64,000 bases of DNA from positions 806,001-870,000 of the forward strand of contig NZ_CP051144.1 of assembly GCF_012317385.1 (NCBI RefSeq), written 5' to 3'. The position numbers and the translations under genes are program-made. Positions 1 through 9,462 of this stretch are shown piece by piece; within the stretch, counting starts at the first letter, position 1, and each line of letters begins with the position of its first letter. Under the pieces are notes generated by a model. It ran no database searches. It saw only the letters and a list, made by a program, of their open reading frames with translations, and had not been told where the DNA came from. The DNA is from Romboutsia sp. CE17 (lineage in GTDB: Bacteria; Bacillota; Clostridia; Peptostreptococcales; Peptostreptococcaceae).

Positions 1-735
1 GATGGAATAAATGCAGATGGAATTTTAGAGCTAGCAAAGGCTATGAAATCAATAGCTAATGTATATGTAGTTGCACCAGATAGTCAAAGAAGTGCTACAG
101 GTCATGCTATAACAGTGCATAATCCTATTATGGTAAAAGATGCATATGTAGATGAGGATATAAAGGCATATGCAATTTCAGGAACTCCTGCAGATTGCGT
201 AAAAGTTGGAATAGAAGCACTATTTTCAGATATAGAATTTGATTTGGTTTTAAGTGGTATAAATAATGGTCCAAATCTAGGAACAGATGTTATTTACTCA
301 GGAACAGTTTCTGCAGCAATAGAAGGTCTTGTTCAAAATAAACCAGCTATAGCTGTTTCTTATGATAAGTTTAATGTAGATAGTGAAACCTATAAAGAAG
401 CTGCAAAATATGTAGTAAACATAGTAAGTAATATAAAAGATAATTTAAATATTTTTGAAGATTGCATTTTAAATGTAAATATACCTAGTTCAGATATAAA
501 AGGTTCAAAGATAACAACTTTAGGAGAAAGAAAATATGATAATGCTCTTGAAGAAAGAGTTAGTCCTTATGGATTTAGATATTTTTGGATTGGTGGGAAA
601 ATAAGGGAATTAAATCAAGATGAAAGTAGTGACATTAAAGCTATTGAAAATGGATATATATCTATTACACCTGTTAATATTGAAATGACAAATTTAAATA
701 AAGTAAAAATATTAAATGATATGAATATTTTTTAA
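1..735 (+). CDS. surE: 5'/3'-nucleotidase SurE (5' end outside window)
   Basis: SurE is a cytoplasmic metal-dependent phosphatase that removes phosphate from nucleoside monophosphates. The frame is open from base 1 and reads DGINADGILELAKAM, the segment that follows the N-terminal metal-binding NDD of SurE, so only a few codons are missing upstream. Family signatures follow: VAPDSQRSATGHAIT, then SGTPADCVKVG, then SGINNGPNLGTDVIYSGTV, which carries the metal and substrate loops. The C-terminal third is more divergent. The frame ends just after a run of six T (728-733). One extra T would extend the protein by about 15 residues (IEELSKEIKSYLEY), so the true C-terminus may be slightly longer. 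The next gene has its own promoter-like sequence. Confidence 0.95.
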   Translation, partial: DGINADGILELAKAMKSIANVYVVAPDSQRSATGHAITVHNPIMVKDAYVDEDIKAYAISGTPADCVKVGIEALFSDIEFDLVLSGINNGPNLGTDVIYSGTVSAAIEGLVQNKPAIAVSYDKFNVDSETYKEAAKYVVNIVSNIKDNLNIFEDCILNVNIPSSDIKGSKITTLGERKYDNALEERVSPYGFRYFWIGGKIRELNQDESSDIKAIENGYISITPVNIEMTNLNKVKILNDMNIF

Positions 736-775
736 TTGAAGAACTATCTAAAGAAATTAAAAGCTATTTAGAATA

Positions 776-802
776 TTGACTTATATATTTTTACTGTATA
801 AA
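776..802 (+). promoter_or_regulatory. probable sigma-A promoter
   Basis: TTGACT at 776-781 and TATAAA at 797-802 are spaced 15 bases apart, slightly short. They lie about 50 bases before the start of the small acidic protein gene. Confidence 0.45.
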
Positions 803-849
803 CTAATTTATATAAATTTATATGAATACTTTAGAAAGAAGGGCTAATA

Positions 850-1110
850 ATGGAAGAAATATACAGACTAATAGAAGAAAAAATATCTGATGCAGGATAT
901 ACAGGCGTAGTAAGTGGAGAAGAAATCTACGATGAAATATGTGATGAAATAGAAGAAAAGGAAAATGGTAGTTATATTTTCATGTCAAAAAAAGAAGATG
1001 ACGTTTTTTTTGAATATAAAATTGATGTAATGGATGAAGAGTTTAATTTATCATATATAGATATAAATTCTCCACAAGGTAAATTCCACGTGGATTTTGA
1101 TGCAGAATAA
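850..1110 (+). CDS. small acidic protein, unknown function
   Basis: An 86-residue, very acidic protein without membrane segment, signal peptide or cysteine motif. About a third of the residues are Asp or Glu, with runs such as EEIYDEICDEIEEKE and DVMDEEFNL. The start follows a ribosome binding site (AGAAAGAAGGG) with good spacing. It stands alone between a promoter-like sequence and a strong terminator, so it is probably a monocistronic gene for a cytoplasmic protein. I do not recognise a family. Confidence 0.75.
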   Translation: MEEIYRLIEEKISDAGYTGVVSGEEIYDEICDEIEEKENGSYIFMSKKEDDVFFEYKIDVMDEEFNLSYIDINSPQGKFHVDFDAE

Positions 1111-1124
1111 TAAAATAAATTTAA

Positions 1125-1170
1125 TAAAAAAGCTTTATATAAAACTTACTTTTTATATAAAGCTTTTTTT
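1125..1170 (+). terminator. Rho-independent terminator
   Basis: Long inverted repeat with arms AAAAAGCTTTATATAAAA and TTTTATATAAAGCTTTTTTT, followed by T residues, directly after the small acidic protein gene. Confidence 0.9.
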
Positions 1171-1290
1171 AGATTCGATGAATTATATTAATTTAACATA
1201 TGAAGTATCTATATAAACCTATATTATATAAAGTAATATTTGTATTATAATTAGTTTGAAGAAGACTTTTTATTATTAAGGAGGGTATAT

Positions 1291-2085
1291 ATGTATTCAC
1301 ACGAAGTAGATTATAAACTATACGGAGATGACATGCAGTTTGTAGAAATAGAGTTAGATCCAAGAGAGACTGTTATAGCAGAAGCTGGTGCTATGATGAT
1401 GATGGATAACAATATTACTATGGAAACAATATTTGGTGATGGAAGTCAAAAAAGCAATTCAGGTGGAATATGGGGAGCATTAGGAGGTGCTGCAAAAAGA
1501 GTTATAACAGGTGAGAGTCTTTTTATGACTGCATTTACTAATAGTGGACATGAGAAGCAAAAAGTTTCTTTTGCATCTCCTTACCCAGGAAAAATTATTC
1601 CTATAGATTTAACTAGTGTTGGAGGTAAGTTAATTTGTCAAAAGGATGCTTTTTTATGTGCAGCTAAAGGAGTAAGTATAGGTATTGATTTTAGAAAGAA
1701 AATTAGTGTAGGATTTTTTGGAGGAGAAGGATTTATACTTCAAAAACTTGAAGGTGATGGACTTTGCTTTATTCATGCTGGAGGAACTATTATTAAAAAA
1801 ACACTAAGAGCAGGTGAAAGGCTTAAAGTTGATACTGGATGTCTTGTAGCCATGACAAGAGATATTCATTATGATATAAAATTTGTAGGTGGAATAAAGA
1901 ACACTTTATTTGGAGGCGAAGGAATATTTTTTGCGACTTTAACTGGTCCTGGAGATGTTTGGGTTCAAAGTTTGCCATTTAGTAGGTTAGCATCAAGAGT
2001 GTTTGCATCAGCACCTCAAGCTTATGGAAAGCAAACTGGAGAAGGTAGTATACTTGGCTCATTTGGTGATTTATTCGAAAGATAG
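1291..2085 (+). CDS. TIGR00266 / AIM24 family protein
   Basis: A 264-residue protein of the TIGR00266/AIM24 family, a beta-rich fold related to the tryptophan RNA-binding attenuator-like superfamily. Its role in bacteria is not established. Typical features are the early LDPRETVIAEAGAMMMMD segment, the glycine-rich GGIWGALGGAAKRVITGES, then FASPYPGKIIPIDL, and repeated GGEG turns. No signal peptide or membrane helix is visible. The start is fixed by AAGGAGGGTATAT just upstream. Flanking terminators make it a single-gene unit. Confidence 0.9.
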   Translation: MYSHEVDYKLYGDDMQFVEIELDPRETVIAEAGAMMMMDNNITMETIFGDGSQKSNSGGIWGALGGAAKRVITGESLFMTAFTNSGHEKQKVSFASPYPGKIIPIDLTSVGGKLICQKDAFLCAAKGVSIGIDFRKKISVGFFGGEGFILQKLEGDGLCFIHAGGTIIKKTLRAGERLKVDTGCLVAMTRDIHYDIKFVGGIKNTLFGGEGIFFATLTGPGDVWVQSLPFSRLASRVFASAPQAYGKQTGEGSILGSFGDLFER

Positions 2086-2090
2086 AAAAT

Positions 2091-2142
2091 AAAATAAAGC
2101 TGCCTTAATTAGTTTTTTATTAAGGTAGCTTTATTTTATTTT
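2091..2142 (+). terminator. Rho-independent terminator
   Basis: Inverted repeat AAATAAAGCTGCCTTAAT / ATTAAGGTAGCTTTATTT around a TAGTTTTTT loop, just after the AIM24-family gene. Confidence 0.85.
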
Positions 2143-2319
2143 CAAAGTTGAGATATTATTTAAGTCTATATTATATAAAACAAAAACAAATTGCTACTTA
2201 CATTACAACAGATCAAAAAATATTATTGGTTATTGATATTAATAAAAATAAAGAAGTGATTAACTTGTAAATATGTGGTAATATAGAATGTAAATAAATA
2301 GAATTCAACGGTGATTATA

Positions 2320-4734
2320 ATGGCATTTAATGTATTTTTTAAAAATAAAAAAATAAAGAAAAACAATATTAGTTTTTTTAATAAATTTAGTTTAAATCAA
2401 AAGATATTAATTTATTTTGTTATTCAAATAATAATAGTAATATTAGCTATAAATGTTTTTTCAAAAAGAGTAGTAGTTGATAATATTATTAACATGGAAA
2501 AGGTCAAAGATAGTCAAAAGTTATATAGTATAGTCAACGCTATAGATAATGAATTGAATACAGTTCAAAAATTTTCTAAAGATTATTCGAATTGGAATAA
2601 AACATATGAATATGTTGAATATAAAATTAAAGAATTAGAAAAGGATTATTGTGAAGCCTTTGAAAAAGAAAACTTTGATTCTATAAATATGATGAATTTA
2701 GGCATAAATACCATAATTATTTTAGATAATGATGGAAAAATTTTATATGAGTCTTTATATAGTGAAGATGAATTAGGTAGCTATGAAATATCTAAAGAGA
2801 TTAAAGATATTTCACTTAAAGAAGAAATTTTAAACAGTATAACTGAATTTAGTTCTAAAAATGGAATAATAAAAACAGAAAATGGAATTTATTTTGTTTC
2901 TATGAATCCAATATTAAATAATAATGGATCAGGCAAAAAAGCTGGTATACTGTTAATGGGGAAGGAAATTTCTAAAATTAAACTAGAAGAGACTACACCA
3001 GAATTTTATATAGAGGAATCAGTTAATAATTTACCTGTAAAAAATGAAAATACAATAGAACAATCGAATATAGAAACAAAGAACTTAGGAGAGGTAAAAA
3101 ATAATATTGAGCTAGTTCCCAATTATATTAAATCAATCGAAAGTAGATTATATATAAAAGATTTTACTGAAAGTGAATACATAAATATCAAGTTAGAACC
3201 TGAATTAAAAATGGTTGATACTATAAAAATAACTAGAGTACTATTTTTAGGTATATTATCTTTATACATATTAATAATAATCTTTACTTGGAATTTTTTA
3301 AACAATAGTTTTATGCATAAAATTAATAATATTATAAAATCTATCTCAAAACTAAATAAATATAATTTAGAATATCAATATAAAGAATTAGATATACAAG
3401 ATGAGCTTGTTATTGTAGAAAAGCAAATTGATACTTTAGTAAATGAATTAAATAATCATTATGATGAAATTATTGTAAAATCAAATACAGATGAGTTAAC
3501 AGGCTTATATAACAGAGTTGGTTTTAATAAAGAGATAGAAAATTATAATAAGGAATCTAAAAATAAAGATTTGAAATCTGCAGTATTATTTTTAGACATA
3601 GATAAATTTAAAAATATAAATGATATATATGGACATAAAATAGGCGATTCAATATTAAGAGAATTAGCAAATAGAATTTCTATAAACTCAATTCCTAATA
3701 GCGTATTATCAAGGACATCTGGAGATGAATTTGTTATTTTTATAAAAGAATATAAAGATAAAGAAGATGTAATAGACTTTGCAAGCAATTTAGTAAAGGT
3801 TATGAACGAACCGTTTAAGTTAGGTGGTTATAGTATAAAAGCTACGGTTTCTATCGGAATATCATTTTATCCAGAGGGATGTAATAATATAAACGACCTT
3901 GTAATACAAGGTGACATAGCTATGTATAATGTAAAGAAAAATGGAAGAAATAATTATGCAGAATACAATTCTGGTATGAAAAAGATTATATCAGGTATAG
4001 CCATAACTGAAGCTATAAAATATAAAGAAATGTTTTTAGTATATCAACCTCAAATAAACCCTATCAATAATTGTATCGAAGGGGTTGAGTCTTTAATAAG
4101 ATGGAATAGTAAAATCTTAGGATTTGTACCTCCTAATGAGTTTATAAAAATTGCTGAAGAAACGGGAACAATACATGATCTAGGAAATTTTATAATAGAG
4201 GAAGTATTTAATCAAATTAATATATGGGAAAGAATGAAATTTAATATACCAAAAGTAAGTATAAATATATCTCCTATACAGCTTATGGATAAATATTTCT
4301 ATGATTATGTAGAATCAATGCTTGAAAAATATTCTATATCAACTGAGAAAATCGTGTTTGAAATAACAGAGAATTTTGCAATAGAAGATCAAAAGGTAAT
4401 AGTTGATAATTTATACAAAATTCATGAAGCAGGTATAAATATATATCTAGATGATTTTGGTAAAGGATATAGTTCTCTTGGTTATTTAGAGAAACTTCCA
4501 ATAAGCGGTGTTAAGATAGATAAAAAGTTTATAGATTATATATGTCAAAATGATAAAATAGTTAAGATGATATTCACTCTTGCACAATCTTTAAATTTAA
4601 AGGTAGTAGCTGAAGGTGTAGAATATAATGAGCAAAAAGAAAAGTTAACTCAAATGGGTGAATGTGTAATACAAGGGTATTTATATAGTAAACCATTGAC
4701 AGTAAATGAATTAGAAAGTAAATATATAAATTAA
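2320..4734 (+). CDS. membrane GGDEF-EAL c-di-GMP enzyme with CHASE4-like sensor
   Basis: About 804 residues. A membrane helix lies near residues 25-45, followed by an extracytoplasmic CHASE4-like domain (FSKDYSNWNKTYEYVE), a second helix near 305-325, a HAMP-like stretch, then GGDEF and EAL domains. The GGDEF signature reads SGDEF and no RxxD inhibitory site is obvious. The EAL signature reads ESLIRW, but the other catalytic motifs are intact: NISPIQL, EITEN, DDFGKGYSSL, KIDKKF, AEGVEY, QGYLYSKP. The best reading is a c-di-GMP phosphodiesterase whose GGDEF part may be weak or regulatory. A GTG nine bases upstream is also in frame, but the GGTG-type ribosome binding site at 2310-2313 overlaps that GTG and favours ATG at 2320. 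Confidence 0.9.
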   Translation: MAFNVFFKNKKIKKNNISFFNKFSLNQKILIYFVIQIIIVILAINVFSKRVVVDNIINMEKVKDSQKLYSIVNAIDNELNTVQKFSKDYSNWNKTYEYVEYKIKELEKDYCEAFEKENFDSINMMNLGINTIIILDNDGKILYESLYSEDELGSYEISKEIKDISLKEEILNSITEFSSKNGIIKTENGIYFVSMNPILNNNGSGKKAGILLMGKEISKIKLEETTPEFYIEESVNNLPVKNENTIEQSNIETKNLGEVKNNIELVPNYIKSIESRLYIKDFTESEYINIKLEPELKMVDTIKITRVLFLGILSLYILIIIFTWNFLNNSFMHKINNIIKSISKLNKYNLEYQYKELDIQDELVIVEKQIDTLVNELNNHYDEIIVKSNTDELTGLYNRVGFNKEIENYNKESKNKDLKSAVLFLDIDKFKNINDIYGHKIGDSILRELANRISINSIPNSVLSRTSGDEFVIFIKEYKDKEDVIDFASNLVKVMNEPFKLGGYSIKATVSIGISFYPEGCNNINDLVIQGDIAMYNVKKNGRNNYAEYNSGMKKIISGIAITEAIKYKEMFLVYQPQINPINNCIEGVESLIRWNSKILGFVPPNEFIKIAEETGTIHDLGNFIIEEVFNQINIWERMKFNIPKVSINISPIQLMDKYFYDYVESMLEKYSISTEKIVFEITENFAIEDQKVIVDNLYKIHEAGINIYLDDFGKGYSSLGYLEKLPISGVKIDKKFIDYICQNDKIVKMIFTLAQSLNLKVVAEGVEYNEQKEKLTQMGECVIQGYLYSKPLTVNELESKYIN

Positions 4735-4763
4735 AAGAGTACTATTATTTAGTACTCTTTTAA
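4733..4763 (+). terminator. Rho-independent terminator
   Basis: AAAAGAGTAC / GTACTCTTTT hairpin followed by T residues, starting at the stop codon of the GGDEF-EAL gene. Confidence 0.9.
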
Positions 4764-4887
4764 TTTATATATTTATAACTAAAAATAATTAAAATAATTA
4801 TAATAAGTATGATTAAGAAAGGAGATTACCTATGTTATAATGAAATATATTTAAATAGAAAAATCCTTTAGAATAGGGGAATTAATT

Positions 4888-5108
4888 ATGAATAGTATTT
4901 TAAACTAATTGTCACTAGGACTATATGAGGGAGTCTAGGCGTATTTGTAAAAAAATATAGATAAAAAAATATAGATATGGAATCTTTTGAATTATCCTTT
5001 TTAAGAGTTATAATAGCATGTATATTTTTAGGCGAAGAATTATCGATTTATCAAATAATTTGAGGTAGCATAATTTTAATATAAGCATTTATAGATAATA
5101 GAAAATAA
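4888..5108 (+). pseudogene. eroded EamA/DMT-family transporter
   Basis: One reading frame holds recognisable EamA pieces interrupted by stops. GSLGVFVK is followed by NIDMESFELSFLRVIIA, as in the N-terminal helices of these drug/metabolite transporters. It then jumps directly to IFLGEELSIYQII and the C-terminal IDNRK. At least four in-frame stops are present, and the middle of the roughly 290-residue protein is deleted. It fills most of the 425-base gap between the GGDEF-EAL gene and the acetyltransferase. Confidence 0.75.
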
Positions 5109-5160
5109 AATTAAAAAAATTATTAGAAGAAGATAGGGATTAAGAAAAGGAGGAGGTATA

Positions 5161-5724
5161 ATGACAAGAAAATATGATTTAATACTATCACAAAATAAGA
5201 CATTATATACTAAAAGACTAAAGCTTAGACCATTTTCTATGGACGATAGAAAGGATGTATTTGAGTTTGCGGGAGATGAAGAGGCAACTAAATATGTAAC
5301 TTGGGAAACTCATAAATCTATAGATCAATCAATAAACTCTATATTAAATTATTATAGTAGAGCAGGTATATATGCAATTGAATTAAGAAAAGTTAAAAAA
5401 TGTATCGGATGTGTGGAGATAAGAATAGATGCTCAAAATGATAAAGCAAGCTTTGGATATATACTAAACAGAGATTATTGGAATAATGGATATATGACAG
5501 AAGCATTAAATGAGATACTGAGACTAAGTTTTGAAGATTTAAAATTAAATAGAGTAGAAGGAGAACATTATGTAGGAAATGATGCTTCTGGGAAAGTAAT
5601 GCAAAAATGTAGAATGGTTCATGAAGGTAGAGCTCGTCAAGAAGTAAAGGTAAAAGGCACATACTACGATGTGGATCACTATTCTATACTCATATCTGAT
5701 TGGCAAAATAAAAAGGAATATTAA
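5161..5724 (+). CDS. GNAT N-acetyltransferase, RimJ/RimL type
   Basis: 187 residues of the GNAT fold, in the branch that contains ribosomal protein N-terminal acetyltransferases and many small-molecule acetyltransferases. Signatures are LYTKRLKLRPFSMDD at the N-terminus, GYILNRDYWNNGYMTEAL (acetyl-CoA-binding beta4/alpha3 region) and NDASGKVMQKCRM near the end. A strong AAGGAGGAGGT precedes the ATG. The real substrate cannot be read from sequence. The gene is monocistronic, ending in a hairpin shared with the convergent glycosidase gene. Confidence 0.92.
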   Translation: MTRKYDLILSQNKTLYTKRLKLRPFSMDDRKDVFEFAGDEEATKYVTWETHKSIDQSINSILNYYSRAGIYAIELRKVKKCIGCVEIRIDAQNDKASFGYILNRDYWNNGYMTEALNEILRLSFEDLKLNRVEGEHYVGNDASGKVMQKCRMVHEGRARQEVKVKGTYYDVDHYSILISDWQNKKEY

Positions 5725-5729
5725 ATAAT

Positions 5730-5780
5730 AAATCCCTAGATTTTAAAATATAAATTACATCTTAAAATCTAGGGATTTTA
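5730..5780. terminator. bidirectional terminator
   Basis: Inverted repeat AAATCCCTAGATTTTAA / TTAAAATCTAGGGATTTT between two convergent genes, with A and T runs on both sides. Confidence 0.9.
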
Positions 5781-5813
5781 TTGCTTAAAAATATATATTA
5801 ATTATTCAAAATA

Positions 5814-7550
5814 TTATAATCTAGTATCCCAAGCACTACAGAATGCATCTACAGAACTTACACCTTTAAATTCAGATTTACCCATTATTTTTTCAATAAC
5901 TAAATCTAAAGTATCATCATTATCAGAGTAAGCATTTATGTAAGTAGGTACCATTGGCACATCTATTAAGTGGAATGGATTAAATACAGATACACAAACT
6001 GTTGGTAATTCAGTTACATACCAAGGAATATCTGGACCCATTGGCATAGCCCAAGTTATACGTCTTACATTGCTTTGAGAGAATCCAGCAACATTAATGA
6101 ATAACATAACTGCATCAAAGCTATCAACGAACTCTTTTATAGGAGTTGCAGCTAATAATTGCTTACCATTAAGTCCAGAAGTTGGATCGAATAAAGTAAC
6201 TTCAAATCCTTGAGCTTCTAACTTAGCTTTTACTCTTGATTTTAAAGAATCAGTCTCAACTTTATTAGGAGCAAATCCTGAGTTTTCTACTGTGTAAAGC
6301 ATTATTCTCTTATGAGTTTGTGGAGTTATTGGTAATTGATTCTTAGTATTTTTAACTAATGTTATAGCTTTATCAGCTATATCTCTAGCTATATTTTTAT
6401 GTTCTTCACATCCTATTACAGAAAGAGCTTCTTCATCTTGAACTAAAGTTCCATTAGCTTTTTTAGTATGTAGTTTTAACATTGCTTTAAATGCTAATAC
6501 ACGAGTAACTGCTTCATTTAATCTTTCTTCAGTTAATACTCCATTAGCAAGACCTTCTTTTATAGATTCAACATCTTCATCTTTATCTCTATAATAAAGT
6601 ATCATATCACAACCAGCCGCTATAGTATATGGCATTATTTCAGATCTTCTCATAGCAGAAGTTAAACCAACCATATGAGTAGCATCAGTTATAACTAATC
6701 CATTAAATCCTAATTCATCTCTTAATAAGTCTTGTAATAATTCTGGTGCTATTGTAGCAGGCATTATTTCGTTATCTTTTATTCCTGGTCTTAATTTTCT
6801 AGACATTTCAGGAAGTCTTATATGTCCTATCATTACAGATTCAACACCAGCATCTATCATACCTCTGTAAACTTTACCGAAGTTTTCTTCCCATTCTTCT
6901 ACAGTCATATCATTGTTTGCTGTTACTATATGTTGATCTCTTTCATCAAGTCCATCCCCTGGGAAGTGTTTCATACAGCTAGCAAGACCAGCATCTTTTG
7001 CTCCTCTTAAGTATTCTTTTGACATTTCAAGAACTTGGTCTGCATCACTTGAGAAACATCTACTTGAAACAACAGAACTTCTCCAGTTTTTATTTATATC
7101 AACTATTGGAGCGAAAGTCCAGTTACATCCTATTGCAGCTGCTTCCTTACATCCGTAGTATCCTAACTTATAAGCGTTTTCCTTATCTTGAGTAGCACCT
7201 ATTGTTACATGGTGTCCAAAGTGAGTTCCACCACCTACTCCTCCATCTCCTCCAGCTTCTATATTAGCAGCTATTAAGGCAGGTATTTTGCTAGTTTCTT
7301 GTATTACTTTATTTTGCTTATAAAGTTCAATAGGAGACATATTATTATATCTAAATCCTCCCATACCATACTTAGTTATACGTTCTCTTACTTCGTCTTC
7401 AGTATTGTTCCATAACATATCAACGAATACTTGACCTATCTTTTCATCTAAAGTTAAGTTAGCTAAAGTTTCTTCAACCCATTTTATATCTTCATCAGAT
7501 AAGTAAAAAGGTTTAGCTTTTAAGTCTATTTTTTGCTTTAATTCTAACAT
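5814..7550 (-). CDS. glycoside hydrolase family 3, beta-N-acetylhexosaminidase-like
   Basis: 578 residues with the GH3 N-terminal barrel and a C-terminal domain from about residue 400. The NagZ-type signature KHFPGDG (194-200) is followed by DERDQH (202-207), which supplies the Asp-His acid/base pair of N-acetylglucosaminidase-type GH3 enzymes. The likely nucleophile is Asp289 in VITDATHMVG. There is no signal peptide, so it probably acts in the cytoplasm on imported N-acetylglucosaminides or recycled wall fragments. AAGGGGGAG precedes the start. The divergent AraC-type gene is the obvious candidate regulator. Exact sugar specificity is inferred only. Confidence 0.9.
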   Translation of the reverse strand: MLELKQKIDLKAKPFYLSDEDIKWVEETLANLTLDEKIGQVFVDMLWNNTEDEVRERITKYGMGGFRYNNMSPIELYKQNKVIQETSKIPALIAANIEAGGDGGVGGGTHFGHHVTIGATQDKENAYKLGYYGCKEAAAIGCNWTFAPIVDINKNWRSSVVSSRCFSSDADQVLEMSKEYLRGAKDAGLASCMKHFPGDGLDERDQHIVTANNDMTVEEWEENFGKVYRGMIDAGVESVMIGHIRLPEMSRKLRPGIKDNEIMPATIAPELLQDLLRDELGFNGLVITDATHMVGLTSAMRRSEIMPYTIAAGCDMILYYRDKDEDVESIKEGLANGVLTEERLNEAVTRVLAFKAMLKLHTKKANGTLVQDEEALSVIGCEEHKNIARDIADKAITLVKNTKNQLPITPQTHKRIMLYTVENSGFAPNKVETDSLKSRVKAKLEAQGFEVTLFDPTSGLNGKQLLAATPIKEFVDSFDAVMLFINVAGFSQSNVRRITWAMPMGPDIPWYVTELPTVCVSVFNPFHLIDVPMVPTYINAYSDNDDTLDLVIEKIMGKSEFKGVSSVDAFCSAWDTRL

Positions 7551-7702
7551 CTTAACTCCCCCTTAAATTTAATTTTTATATAAATAAATATTTAACAATT
7601 TTAGTTGTTAATTAATTATATCAAAAGGATAACCTTTACATATATAACAAATATTGATATAATTTGAACAAATAATGCATTTAATATAAAAAGGTGGAAT
7701 TT

Positions 7703-8911
7703 ATGAAAGAAAATGAAATTTTGCTTTGGACACAAACAGTATCTATATTATTAGATACATCAATTTTATATACATCAGATATAAAAGAGTTAATAAATAT
7801 TTATGAAAATAATCCTTTTTACAAGATTTTTTCAGAAGAATATGATTATAAAACTTTTTTGAGAAATTATATAAAGTATTCAGAAGAACAAATTATATAC
7901 AATATAGACACACCTTTAAGAATTTACTATGTTGTGATTTTTTTAAATAAAAAAAATAATAAAAGTATAATTATTGGACCATTCTTAGAAGAACCAATGA
8001 ATGAAGATACTATTAAAGAGTTAAAATTCACATTAAATTTAAATGATACAACATTAATAGAACTAAAGAAGTATTATGCAACTTTGCCAATTATAGATAG
8101 AGGTAAGATATTAACTATTACGAGTTTATTTTTAGAAAGCTATTATAAAACTAAAGGTCCATTTCCAATGACGTTTGTAGGTAATGGTGATATAAAGAAA
8201 AATGAGTTTGATTTGGAAAAAGATTTAGAAAATGATGTTCCTTTAAAGATAATAGAAGAAAGATATAAAAGAGAAAATGAGTTCATGGAAGCTGTTTCTA
8301 ATGGGGACTTTCCAAGTGCATATATGGCTTATGAAAAAATGATGTCTAACTTGCACACTTATTATAAATTTAGAGATAGAATTACAAGTCAGAGAGGGCT
8401 TTCAGTACAAATTACTTTATTAAGAAAGGCAGCAGAAGCAGGAGGAGTACACCCACTACATTTAGAAAATCTTTCTACAAAGTATACTTTATTATCAGTA
8501 TCTAAATTTAAATTGGATGAAGGTATAATAATAAAAATGATTAAAGATTATTGTGCATTGGTAAAGGAACATTCTTTAAAGGATGTAAGTCCACTCATGA
8601 GAGATGCAATAAATTATATACAATTTAATTTAAATTCAGATTTGACAGTTTCAAGTATAGCAGACTACCTTTGTATAACTCCAAACTACCTCTATAGAAT
8701 ATTTAAAAAAGAACGTGGGATTTCTGTAATTGATTATATTAACAAAAAAAGAATTAAAGAATCTATTAAACTTATGAAAAAAACAGATCTACAAATCCAA
8801 GCCATTGCAGAAAAAGTTGGAATTAATGATATAAGTTATTTTAGTAGATTATTTAAAAAGGAAATAGGAAAATCTCCTACTCAATATAAAAAAGATATAG
8901 GTAAAAAGTAA
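7703..8911 (+). CDS. AraC family transcriptional regulator
   Basis: About 402 residues. The last 100 form a standard AraC double helix-turn-helix: LTVSSIADYLCITPNYLYRI for the first unit, and IQAIAEKVGINDISYFSRLF with KKEIGKSPTQYK for the second. The N-terminal 290 residues are an effector or partner-sensing region that I do not recognise. No membrane segment is seen. An in-frame GTG lies nine bases upstream, but AAGGTGG overlaps it and places the start at ATG 7703. It is divergent from the GH3 gene, with about 150 bases between them, and probably controls it. Confidence 0.9.
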   Translation: MKENEILLWTQTVSILLDTSILYTSDIKELINIYENNPFYKIFSEEYDYKTFLRNYIKYSEEQIIYNIDTPLRIYYVVIFLNKKNNKSIIIGPFLEEPMNEDTIKELKFTLNLNDTTLIELKKYYATLPIIDRGKILTITSLFLESYYKTKGPFPMTFVGNGDIKKNEFDLEKDLENDVPLKIIEERYKRENEFMEAVSNGDFPSAYMAYEKMMSNLHTYYKFRDRITSQRGLSVQITLLRKAAEAGGVHPLHLENLSTKYTLLSVSKFKLDEGIIIKMIKDYCALVKEHSLKDVSPLMRDAINYIQFNLNSDLTVSSIADYLCITPNYLYRIFKKERGISVIDYINKKRIKESIKLMKKTDLQIQAIAEKVGINDISYFSRLFKKEIGKSPTQYKKDIGKK

Positions 8912-8941
8912 AATTTATTTTAACTTATAAAGAAAAATGAG

Positions 8942-8995
8942 TAAAAGCTAAAACTATACTAGCATAGATTAGTTATACAGTTTTAGCTTTGTTTA
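8942..8995. terminator. bidirectional terminator
   Basis: AAAGCTAAAACT / AGTTTTAGCTTT inverted repeat between convergent genes. Confidence 0.75.
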
Positions 8996-9007
8996 TATAG
9001 CTTTAAT

Positions 9008-9265
9008 TTAAAGTGAATGATTAGAATGTACTGTAGATTTGAAGGTATAAGAGCAATATGGACAAATCATTTCTACATCCATAGCTTCATAAGCACCAAA
9101 AGAACCTGAGTTTTTATAGGTATTTGATATGCTTATATTACCTAAATTTTCATCAGACCAAACCATTGAAGTATTATTATTATCTAAATTTTCTTTGGGT
9201 ACATTTATATTTATAAATTTACCACAGTGTGGGCAATTAAGTTGATAAAGGTTATTATTACTCAT
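9008..9265 (-). CDS. small zinc-ribbon-like protein
   Basis: 85 residues with two CxxC knuckles, CPHC near the N-terminus and CPYC near the C-terminus, about 57 residues apart, a spacing consistent with one zinc site. No membrane segment is visible. AAAGGAG lies upstream of the ATG. The family is not recognised, and a role in metal or nucleic acid binding is inferred only from the cysteines. Confidence 0.8.
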   Translation of the reverse strand: MSNNNLYQLNCPHCGKFININVPKENLDNNNTSMVWSDENLGNISISNTYKNSGSFGAYEAMDVEMICPYCSYTFKSTVHSNHSL

Positions 9266-9416
9266 AATTTAAAAACTCCTTTATAATATATAATATATTT
9301 ATAATTTCTAGATAAAAGTTATTAAACCTTCTATATAAATATAATATGCAAAAATATGTTTATTATTTTATTTGTTATATAGATATAAGTAATTTTTATA
9401 ATATAATATTATATAA

Positions 9417-9462
9417 GCTAAAAGGAAGAGATTGAATCTCCAATCTCTTCCTTTTAGCTTTA
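9417..9462 (-). terminator. Rho-independent terminator
   Basis: Perfect inverted repeat GCTAAAAGGAAGAGATTG / CAATCTCTTCCTTTTAGC overlapping the stop codon of the symporter gene. Confidence 0.9.
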
